Positions 6,625 through 13,453 of a DNA stretch of 13,453 nucleotides are shown one piece after another (the stretch's first letter is position 1; every line of letters begins with the position of its first letter). The notes under the pieces were generated by a model. It did no database searches. It was not told the origin of the DNA and saw only the letters and a list, made by a program, of their open reading frames with translations. Origin of the DNA: an uncultured Eubacteriales bacterium (GTDB taxonomy: Bacteria; Bacillota; Clostridia; Oscillospirales; CAG-272); the NCBI GenBank assembly GCA_900547565.1, contig URHI01000048.1, forward strand, positions 1-13,453. The letters run 5' to 3'. Both the position numbers and the translations under genes were made by a program.

Positions 6625-7893
6625 ATGAAAATACTTGTAGTCGGCGGCGGCGGTCGCGAACACGCCATCATCAGAAAACTAAAACAAAACAAATCAGTTG
6701 AATGCATATATGCACTTCCCGGCAATGGAGGCATCGCAGCGGATGCAATATGTGTTCCTATCGGTGCCTGTGACATCGACAGTATAGTTGACTTTGCCGT
6801 AAAAGAACACATAGATTTTGCGGTTGTTGCACCCGACGATCCTCTGGTGCTCGGCTGTGTCGACAAGCTGGAGGCGGCTGGAATTTCCTGCTTCGGTCCC
6901 CGGGCAAATGCGGCTATAATCGAAGGGAGCAAGGTGTTTTCCAAGGCTCTTATGAAAAAATATAACATTCCGACCGCCGCGTATGAGGTATTTGACAACC
7001 CTGAGGCGGCGCTCAGCTATCTCGACAGCGCCCCTGTCCCCATTGTCATAAAGGCCGACGGACTGGCGCTCGGCAAGGGAGTCACAGTTGCGTTCACCCG
7101 CGAGGACGCCCAAAAAGCCGTCATTGAAGCCATGCGTGACAAAAAATTCGGCAAGAGCGGCGAGCAGATCGTGATTGAAGAATATCTCGAAGGTCCGGAG
7201 GTTTCGGTGCTTGCCTTTACTGACGGTAACGTCATAAAGCCCATGGTTTCGTCAATGGACCATAAACGGGCAAAAGACGGCGACAAAGGCCCGAATACCG
7301 GAGGTATGGGTGCGGTGGCACCAAATCCGTTTTATTCCGAGGAAACGGCCGAGCGCTGCATGAAGGAGATCTTCCTGCCCACCATGCATGCCATGAACGC
7401 CGAGGACAGAACCTTCCGCGGATGCCTTTACTTCGGACTGATGCTGACCAAAGACGGCCCCCGGGTTATTGAATACAACTGTCGGTTCGGCGATCCTGAA
7501 ACGCAGGCGGTACTGCCGCTGCTTGAGAGCGACCTGCTTACCGTCATGCAGGCAACGGCAAACGGAACACTGGCCGACACAGAGGTAAGGTTCAGCCGCA
7601 AGTCATCGTGCTGCGTTGTCATGGCATCGGAAGGTTATCCTACCTCATATCAGACCGGATTTGAAATAAACATACCTGCGTCCGTTTCTGATTCTGTTTT
7701 TGTGGCCGGCGCCGTACTGAAGGACGGAGAGCTACACACCGGCGGCGGCAGGGTGCTCGGCGTTACCTCAGTAGAGGACACACTGGAGCTTGCTGTGGCA
7801 TCAGCATATGAAAAAGCGGAAAAGATCTCATTTGAAAACGCGTACTTTCGGCATGATATCGGCAAAAAAGCCTTAACGGCGAAGGAGGTCTGA
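6625..7893 (+). CDS. purD: Phosphoribosylamine-glycine ligase (GAR synthetase)
   Basis: PurD joins glycine to phosphoribosylamine with ATP to form GAR, the substrate of PurN. The start ATG 6625 gives 422 residues, the usual size. Order of domains: N-terminal pre-ATP-grasp domain opening with MKILVVGGGGREHAI, then the ATP-grasp fold with KADGLALGKGV (143-153, ATP-binding glycine-rich loop), PNTGGMGAVAPNPF, CRFGDPETQAVLP (F288 to T293 core, metal ligand region), and a C-terminal barrel-sandwich domain. The gene is complete and unremarkable. It ends one base before the purL start codon, and the purL ribosome binding site lies within its last codons. Confidence 0.97.
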   Translation: MKILVVGGGGREHAIIRKLKQNKSVECIYALPGNGGIAADAICVPIGACDIDSIVDFAVKEHIDFAVVAPDDPLVLGCVDKLEAAGISCFGPRANAAIIEGSKVFSKALMKKYNIPTAAYEVFDNPEAALSYLDSAPVPIVIKADGLALGKGVTVAFTREDAQKAVIEAMRDKKFGKSGEQIVIEEYLEGPEVSVLAFTDGNVIKPMVSSMDHKRAKDGDKGPNTGGMGAVAPNPFYSEETAERCMKEIFLPTMHAMNAEDRTFRGCLYFGLMLTKDGPRVIEYNCRFGDPETQAVLPLLESDLLTVMQATANGTLADTEVRFSRKSSCCVVMASEGYPTSYQTGFEINIPASVSDSVFVAGAVLKDGELHTGGGRVLGVTSVEDTLELAVASAYEKAEKISFENAYFRHDIGKKALTAKEV

Positions 7894-7894
7894 T

Positions 7895-10800
7895 ATGGTT
7901 TACAGAGTTTATGTGGAAAAAAAGCCCGAACTTGCTCATGAAGCTCAGAGCCTGCTTACGGAAGCGCGGAATCTGCTTGGCATTTCGGGACTTGAGAACG
8001 TCAGGATAATTAACAGATATGACGCTGAGAAGATATCGGCAGAGCTGTTTGCATATGCCGAAAAAACAGTGTTTTCAGAGCCTCAGCTCGATATAGTAAC
8101 ACATGATCTTGACACAGACGGCGCCGTGGCATTTGCATTGGAATATCTGCCCGGACAATTTGATCAGCGCGCCGACAGTGCCGCACAATGTATTCAGATA
8201 ATATCAAAATCCGCCCGTCCTGTTATCCGCACTGCAAAAGTGTATCTTTTGTACGGTAGCCTGTCAGATGAGCAAATCCAAAAAATCAAAAAATATGTAA
8301 TCAATCCGGTTGAGGCACGGGAGGCTTCATTTGAAAAGCCTGATACACTGGAGCTACAAACGGAGGTTCCGCACAAGGTACGCACGCTTGACGGCTTCAC
8401 TGCGCTCGACCGCGCAGGGCTGGAGGCGTTTATCCGCGAATACGGACTTGCCATGGATATCGACGACATCGCCTTCTGCCAGAGGTATTTTCTCTCCGAG
8501 GGACGTAACCCAACCATAACGGAAATACGCATGATCGACACCTACTGGTCAGATCACTGCCGCCATACAACATTCCTGACTGTCATAGATAATGTCAGCT
8601 TTGAAGATGAGCTTATTCAAAAGACATATAACGAATACCTTGACGTAAGGCGGGAGCTTGGCAGAACAAAACCGATCTGCCTTATGGATATCGCCACCAT
8701 TGCCGTAAAGGCGCTCAAAGCGCAGGGCAAGCTCGACCGGTTGGACGAGAGTGAGGAGGTAAACGCCTGCACCGTAAAGATCAATGTGGAATCTGACGGT
8801 GTAAGCGAGCCGTGGCTGCTGCTGTTCAAAAATGAAACACACAACCATCCGACCGAGATCGAGCCGTTCGGCGGTGCCGCAACCTGCATCGGCGGCGCAA
8901 TACGCGATCCCCTCTCGGGACGTGCCTATGTTTACGGTGCCATGCGCGTAACCGGCGCGGCCGACCCGCTCAAGCCTATTGATGAAACCATAAAAGGTAA
9001 GCTGCCCCAGCGCAAAATAGTCACAACCGCCGCAGCGGGATACTCCTCCTACGGAAATCAGATAGGTCTTGCAACCGGAATCGTTGATGAGATCTACCAT
9101 CCGGGCTACGCCGCAAAGCGTATGGAAATAGGCGCGGTAATTGCCGCTACGCCCGCCGCAAATGTCCGGCGTGAGGTACCTGCCCCGGGAGATGTTGTGA
9201 TACTTCTCGGTGGCGCTACCGGCCGCGACGGCTGCGGCGGTGCCACCGGCTCGTCCAAGTCTCACACCGTGTCCTCGATAGAGACATGCGGTGCCGAGGT
9301 GCAAAAAGGAAATGCTCCGGAAGAGCGAAAGCTGCAAAGACTGTTCCGCAACGCAGAGGTCTGCCGAATGATCAAGCGCTGTAACGACTTCGGTGCAGGC
9401 GGCGTATCTGTTGCCATCGGCGAGCTTGCGGACGGCCTTGACATTGACCTTGATGCCGTCCCCAAAAAATATGAAGGTCTTGACGGAACCGAGCTTGCCA
9501 TAAGCGAAAGTCAGGAGCGCATGGCAGTTGTCGTGGAGGCAGCATGCGTCAACGATTTTCTTGCCCTTGCCGATGCAGAAAATCTCACGGCAACGCCTGT
9601 GGCAACCGTAACCGAACAACCGAGACTCGTTATGCACTGGAACGGCAAAACAATTGTTGACATTAGCCGGGAATTCCTGAATTCCAACGGTGCCGACAAG
9701 CATATTGAAATTCAGACCGAATCGCCTGCCGTTGAAAGCAAAAATATCTCCGGGACCTTCACCGAAAACTACCTTGCCTTGGCTGACGACCTGAATATCT
9801 GCTCCAAGCGCGGACTTTCAGAGCGCTTTGACTCCACCATAGGTGCCGGTACGGTGCTTATGCCGTTCGGCGGCAAAAATCAACTCACGCCAATTCAGGC
9901 TATGGTGCACAAAATTCCCATGGAGAACAAGCACACCGATGACTGTTCTCTGATGGCGTTCGGCTATAATCCATTTATCGCGGAAAAAAGCCCGTATCAC
10001 GGCGCATATCTTGCAGTGGTGGAATCAGTATGCAAGCTTATAGCATCGGGCGCGGATTTCAAGGACGTTTACCTTACATTCCAGGAATACTTCAAGCGTC
10101 CCGGAAAAGACGGCAAGAGGTGGAGTCAGCCGTTCTGCGCACTGCTCGGCGCCTTCAAGGCTCAAATGGAGCTTGGGATAGGAGCTATCGGCGGTAAAGA
10201 CTCCATGAGCGGGTCATTTGAACAGCTCGACGTTCCACCGACACTGGTTTCCTTTGCCGTTACCACTTCAAAAACAGGCCGCATCGTTTCTCCGGAATTC
10301 AAAGCACCCGGAAACAAGGTCGTATTTCTCGCCCCCGAATATGACGAAAATCATTTGCCGAAGACCGCTTCCCTGCTCTCGCTGTTCGCAAAAGTAAGCG
10401 ATATGCTCCGCAGCGGCCGTGCCGTTGCCTGCTATACTCCCGGCATGGGTGGCATTGCCGAGGCGGTGATGAAAATGTGCTTCGGCAACGGACTCGGCTT
10501 CACATTTGCAAACGGAACAGAGATGAATGACATTTTCGGCTACAGCTACGCCGGATTCCTGCTTGAAGTCACCGATGCGCAAGATGAGCATAACATCATC
10601 GGCGAGGTCACCGATACTCCCGAGATCGTTCTTGCCGGAGAACACATAGCTCTTTCCCGCCTGCTGGGTATATACGAAAACAAGCTGGAAAGCGTATTTC
10701 CCTGTAATATCAAAAATACAGGAGATACTCCGAAAACTCTCTCCTATACAGTCAAGGATCGGGTTGCCCCGGCAATCAGTGCAGTTAAGCCAAAGGTGCT

Positions 10801-11584
10801 GATTCCCGTGTTCCCCGGTACCAACTGCGAATATGATTCCGCACGTGCAGTCGCAGACGCCGGAGCTGAACCACAGATAATAGTCATCAACAACCTCTCA
10901 GCCGACGGCATAGCTCGCAGTATAGACCGTTTTGCGAATGAGCTGAGATCCGCACAAATAATCTTTATCCCCGGCGGCTTTTCCGGAGCAGATGAGCCTG
11001 ACGGCAGCGGCAAATTTATCACCGCCTTTTTCAGAAACCCTGCAATAAAGGATGGTGTAACCGAGCTGCTCGACCGCCGTGATGGCCTGATCTGCGGTAT
11101 CTGCAACGGATTTCAGGCGCTTATCAAGCTGGGGCTTGTTCCTTACGGAAAAATTATGGACACCGACGCAAGCTGCCCCACGCTTACCTATAACACAATT
11201 GCCCGCCACCAGTCGCGCATAGTCCGCACCCGTATTGCGTCAAACAAATCACCGTGGCTGTCGCTCATGCAGGTCGGAGATATCGTGAATGTTCCCGTAT
11301 CGCACGGTGAAGGACGGTTTCTGGCAGACACAGAACTCATTGAGCAGCTTGCCGCAAACGGTCAGATAGCCACACAGTATGTGGATCCCGACGGACGTGC
11401 AACGGCCGATATCCGCTACAATCCCAACGACTCCGCCTGCGCCATTGAGGGTATTACCTCCCCGGACGGCAGGGTGTTCGGCAAAATGGGACACAGTGAG
11501 CGTGTCGGAGACGGCCTTTACCGCAATGTTTGCGGAAACTATGACATAAGAATGTTTGAAGCAGCCGTAAAATACTTTAAATGA
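7895..11584 (+). CDS. purL: Phosphoribosylformylglycinamidine synthase, single-chain with fused glutaminase
   Basis: Converts FGAR plus glutamine and ATP to FGAM. At 1229 residues it combines in one chain what many Firmicutes split into PurS, PurL and PurQ. The N-terminus MVYRVYVEKKPELAHEA resembles the single-chain form known from Clostridium and Streptococcus. Synthetase motifs: YWSDHCRHTTF (from Y217), NETHNHPTEIEPFGG (from N313), GRDGCGGATGSSKSH (from G443), GAGGVSVAIGELADG and GGKDSMSG (from G766). The glutaminase domain starts near residue 966 with VLIPVFPGTNCEYDSARAV, then FIPGGFSGADE, GICNGFQ with nucleophile Cys1070, VSHGEGRF and MGHSER with His1200 and Glu1202, which complete the Cys-His-Glu triad as in Salmonella PurL (1135, 1260, 1262). 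ATG 7895 has AAGGAGGT at 7882-7889. Internal ammonia channelling is expected. No purQ or purS is needed. Confidence 0.97.
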   Translation: MVYRVYVEKKPELAHEAQSLLTEARNLLGISGLENVRIINRYDAEKISAELFAYAEKTVFSEPQLDIVTHDLDTDGAVAFALEYLPGQFDQRADSAAQCIQIISKSARPVIRTAKVYLLYGSLSDEQIQKIKKYVINPVEAREASFEKPDTLELQTEVPHKVRTLDGFTALDRAGLEAFIREYGLAMDIDDIAFCQRYFLSEGRNPTITEIRMIDTYWSDHCRHTTFLTVIDNVSFEDELIQKTYNEYLDVRRELGRTKPICLMDIATIAVKALKAQGKLDRLDESEEVNACTVKINVESDGVSEPWLLLFKNETHNHPTEIEPFGGAATCIGGAIRDPLSGRAYVYGAMRVTGAADPLKPIDETIKGKLPQRKIVTTAAAGYSSYGNQIGLATGIVDEIYHPGYAAKRMEIGAVIAATPAANVRREVPAPGDVVILLGGATGRDGCGGATGSSKSHTVSSIETCGAEVQKGNAPEERKLQRLFRNAEVCRMIKRCNDFGAGGVSVAIGELADGLDIDLDAVPKKYEGLDGTELAISESQERMAVVVEAACVNDFLALADAENLTATPVATVTEQPRLVMHWNGKTIVDISREFLNSNGADKHIEIQTESPAVESKNISGTFTENYLALADDLNICSKRGLSERFDSTIGAGTVLMPFGGKNQLTPIQAMVHKIPMENKHTDDCSLMAFGYNPFIAEKSPYHGAYLAVVESVCKLIASGADFKDVYLTFQEYFKRPGKDGKRWSQPFCALLGAFKAQMELGIGAIGGKDSMSGSFEQLDVPPTLVSFAVTTSKTGRIVSPEFKAPGNKVVFLAPEYDENHLPKTASLLSLFAKVSDMLRSGRAVACYTPGMGGIAEAVMKMCFGNGLGFTFANGTEMNDIFGYSYAGFLLEVTDAQDEHNIIGEVTDTPEIVLAGEHIALSRLLGIYENKLESVFPCNIKNTGDTPKTLSYTVKDRVAPAISAVKPKVLIPVFPGTNCEYDSARAVADAGAEPQIIVINNLSADGIARSIDRFANELRSAQIIFIPGGFSGADEPDGSGKFITAFFRNPAIKDGVTELLDRRDGLICGICNGFQALIKLGLVPYGKIMDTDASCPTLTYNTIARHQSRIVRTRIASNKSPWLSLMQVGDIVNVPVSHGEGRFLADTELIEQLAANGQIATQYVDPDGRATADIRYNPNDSACAIEGITSPDGRVFGKMGHSERVGDGLYRNVCGNYDIRMFEAAVKYFK

Positions 11585-11601
11585 AATGAAGGAGATTCAC
11601 C

Positions 11602-13278
11602 ATGGCTTACTTATCCGATATTGAAATTGCCCAACAGTGCCGCCCCGAGCATATTCTGAACATCGCACAGCGAGCTCATGTTGACGAAAAATACGTTGAA
11701 CAGTACGGAAAATACAAGGCAAAAATAGATCTGTCACTGCTGGACGAAGCCCCGCGCAAGAACGGCAAGCTGGTACTTGTAACCGCAATCACCCCTACAC
11801 CTGCCGGCGAAGGAAAAACCACAACCACAATCGGCCTTGCAGACGGTCTTCGCCGAATTGGTAAGGACGTAATTGTTGCACTTCGCGAGCCGTCACTCGG
11901 CCCCGTCTTCGGAATAAAGGGAGGTGCAGCCGGCGGTGGATACGCTCAGGTCGTCCCGATGGAGGATATCAATCTTCACTTCACCGGTGACTTTCACGCT
12001 ATCGGTGCGGCAAACAATCTGCTTGCCGCTATGCTGGACAATCATATCCAACAGGGCAACGCGCTCGGTATTGACGTAAGAAAAATCACTTGGCGGCGCT
12101 GTGTGGACATGAACGACCGGCAGCTGCGTTTTATTGTGGACGGACTCGGCGGACGAGTCAACGGCACACCGAGAGAGGACGGATTTGATATCACGGTCGC
12201 GTCGGAGATCATGGCTGTACTGTGTCTCTCCTCTTGCCTGTCCGACCTGAAAGCCCGCCTCTCGCGTATAATTGTCGGCTACACCTATGATGACAAGCCC
12301 GTGACCGCCGGAGATCTTCACGCGGCCGGCGCAATGACGGCCCTCCTCCGTGACGCACTCAAGCCCAATCTTGTTCAGACGCTCGAAGGTACTCCGGCTT
12401 TTGTACACGGCGGCCCGTTTGCCAATATCGCCCATGGCTGCAACTCCGTGGTGGCAACACGCATGGCACTCAGACTGGGCGACTATGCCGTTACCGAGGC
12501 AGGCTTCGGTGCCGATCTCGGAGCCGAAAAATTTTTTGACATAAAATGCCGTATGGCAGGACTCACACCTGACGCCGTTGTAATTGTGGCCACAGTGCGC
12601 GCCCTGAAGATGCACGGTGGACTTGCAAAGGATGCGCTGTCAACAGAGAATCTCGAAGCACTTGAGCGTGGTATTCCCAACCTGCTGCGTCACGTTTCGA
12701 ATATCAAAAATGTTTATCACCTGCCTGCCGTAGTTGCGGTGAACCGTTTCCCGACAGATACTGATGCGGAAATCGATTTCATTATTCAAAAATGCCGCGA
12801 GCTTGGCGTTAACACCGTTCTCTCAACCGTCTGGGCAGAAGGCGGAAAGGGCGGCGAGGCACTTGCACACGAGGTCGTACGGCTGTGTGAATCGGAAAAA
12901 GAAACGTTTACATTCTCATACGATGACGAGTTGCCGATTGCCGGCAAAATCGAGGCAGTTGTCAGAAGAATATACGGCGGAAGCGGTGTAAACATACTGC
13001 CCGCTGCCCGAAAGCAAATAGAAATGCTTGAGGCACTTGGCTTCGGCAAATGCCCGGTTTGCATTGCAAAAACGCAATACAGCTTTTCGGATGATCCGTC
13101 CAAGCTCGGCGCTCCCGAAAATTTCACTGTAACCGTGAAAAACGTCAGGATTTCCGCCGGGGCAGGATTTGTTGTGGTGCTAACCGGAGATATAATGACC
13201 ATGCCCGGCCTGCCCAAATCCCCGGCGGCAGAGCGCATAGACGTAACCGATGACGGCAGGATAGTAGGTCTGTTCTGA
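11602..13278 (+). CDS. fhs: Formate-tetrahydrofolate ligase (10-formyl-THF synthetase)
   Basis: Fhs makes 10-formyl-tetrahydrofolate from formate, tetrahydrofolate and ATP. The 558-residue length matches the bacterial homotetrameric family (about 556). Motifs: TPTPAGEGKTTTT (64-76, P-loop), REPSLGPVFGIKGGAAGGGY (95-114), HFTGDFHAIGAANNLLAA, TVRALKMHGG, EGGKGGE and the C-terminal MPGLPKSPAAERID ending in GRIVGLF. ATG 11602 has AAGGAG at 11589-11594, 17 bases after purL, with no terminator between, so it belongs to the same transcript. As the last gene of a purine operon it is best read as biosynthetic, feeding PurN and the AICAR formyltransferase. A role in acetogenesis or folate interconversion is not excluded, since the enzyme is the same. 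The gene appears complete. Confidence 0.97.
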   Translation: MAYLSDIEIAQQCRPEHILNIAQRAHVDEKYVEQYGKYKAKIDLSLLDEAPRKNGKLVLVTAITPTPAGEGKTTTTIGLADGLRRIGKDVIVALREPSLGPVFGIKGGAAGGGYAQVVPMEDINLHFTGDFHAIGAANNLLAAMLDNHIQQGNALGIDVRKITWRRCVDMNDRQLRFIVDGLGGRVNGTPREDGFDITVASEIMAVLCLSSCLSDLKARLSRIIVGYTYDDKPVTAGDLHAAGAMTALLRDALKPNLVQTLEGTPAFVHGGPFANIAHGCNSVVATRMALRLGDYAVTEAGFGADLGAEKFFDIKCRMAGLTPDAVVIVATVRALKMHGGLAKDALSTENLEALERGIPNLLRHVSNIKNVYHLPAVVAVNRFPTDTDAEIDFIIQKCRELGVNTVLSTVWAEGGKGGEALAHEVVRLCESEKETFTFSYDDELPIAGKIEAVVRRIYGGSGVNILPAARKQIEMLEALGFGKCPVCIAKTQYSFSDDPSKLGAPENFTVTVKNVRISAGAGFVVVLTGDIMTMPGLPKSPAAERIDVTDDGRIVGLF

Positions 13279-13297
13279 GGCAGTTGGAATAATGATT

Positions 13298-13328
13298 AAC
13301 GGTCCGGATGTTTTCCGGGCCGTTTTTT
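13298..13328 (+). terminator. Rho-independent terminator of the purine operon
   Basis: An 11-base-pair stem (left arm AACGGTCCGGA at 13298-13308, right arm TCCGGGCCGTT at 13314-13324, one T-G wobble) encloses a five-base loop, and six T residues run from 13323 to 13328. It stands 19 bases after the fhs stop codon. No comparable hairpin plus T run was seen between the genes upstream. Confidence 0.92.
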
Positions 13329-13453
13329 CGTTTACAGCTCCGAAATACGAGCAAGTACGACCGCATACACACCCTTCTGATCACAACTAATTCTTAGCCC
13401 TAAATTAATACGCATCTTTCATCCATATTTCCAAAGTGGTACAATGAAGTACA
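13329..13453. other. Intergenic tail, no gene seen
   Basis: About 125 bases after the terminator with no convincing reading frame on either strand, more A/T-rich than the operon. Apart from a candidate promoter near the end I see no repeat, tRNA or conserved element. The next gene presumably begins outside the window. Confidence 0.6.
13417..13445 (+). promoter_or_regulatory. Candidate extended -10 promoter for a downstream gene
   Basis: TACAAT at 13440-13445 matches the -10 consensus at five of six bases and is preceded by TG with one base between, the extended -10 pattern (TGGTACAAT). The -35 region is poor: TTTCAT or TTCATC near 13417-13423. It is placed sensibly after the terminator, but the downstream gene is not in the window. 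Confidence 0.35.

Noticed and set aside
8549..9703. Long open frame (384 codons) on the minus strand inside purL
   Set aside because: It lies wholly antisense to strongly conserved PurL synthetase motifs, its protein is rich in Cys, Gly and His with no recognisable family, and it has no clear ribosome binding site. It is a shadow frame from codon bias.
11893..12615. Minus-strand open frame of 240 codons inside fhs
   Set aside because: Antisense to conserved Fhs blocks, with low-complexity Cys/His-rich translation and no family resemblance.
13145..13384. Minus-strand open frame of 79 codons over the fhs 3' end and the terminator
   Set aside because: It reads through the terminator hairpin and the conserved Fhs C-terminus, with no start context; not a credible gene.
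1..13453. CRISPR arrays, mobile elements, tRNA or rRNA genes, riboswitch
   Set aside because: No repeat-spacer pattern, transposase, attachment repeats or RNA gene signatures were seen. A purine riboswitch or PurR site, if any, would lie upstream of purE, outside the window.

Overview
The window is one long, tightly packed, all plus-strand operon for de novo purine biosynthesis, closed by an intrinsic terminator. The gene order is purE (3' part only), purC, purF, purM, a formate/nitrite-transporter (FNT) family membrane protein, purN, purO (stand-alone IMP cyclohydrolase), a stand-alone AICAR formyltransferase, purD, purL (single chain with fused glutaminase), and fhs (formate-tetrahydrofolate ligase). 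Gaps between genes are at most 27 bases. Four neighbouring pairs overlap (purF/purM, purM/FNT, FNT/purN, purN/purO), which suggests translational coupling.

The likely host is an anaerobic, low-oxygen-adapted member of the Clostridia (Firmicutes), possibly an uncultivated gut-type lineage near the Oscillospirales. The reasons are strong AAGGAGG-type ribosome binding sites, base composition that looks a little above 50% G+C by eye, a PurF with the propeptide and four cysteines of the Bacillus-type Fe-S enzyme, a single-chain PurL of the clostridial type, and the PurO plus AICAR formyltransferase arrangement. The taxonomic call is an inference.

Region by region: bases 1-240 encode the end of PurE. 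Bases 268-3487 encode PurC, PurF and PurM. Bases 3481-4699 hold the formate channel-like protein and PurN. Bases 4696-6610 replace the usual bifunctional PurH with two separate proteins, an archaeal-type PurO and an AICAR formyltransferase that looks more like the C-terminal half of eukaryotic ATIC than a normal bacterial PurH. Bases 6625-11584 encode PurD and PurL. Bases 11602-13278 encode Fhs. A hairpin terminator follows at 13298-13328, then about 125 bases with no gene and a possible promoter for whatever lies beyond the window.

Together the genes cover PRPP to IMP except PurB (and possibly PurK), which are not seen here. PurN and the AICAR formyltransferase both consume 10-formyl-tetrahydrofolate. 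Fhs makes that cofactor from formate, ATP and tetrahydrofolate, and the FNT protein could carry formate across the membrane. The most interesting reading is therefore a self-contained 'formate to purine ring carbon' module: formate channel, formate activation and both formyl transfers in one transcript, with a non-canonical split ending to the pathway.
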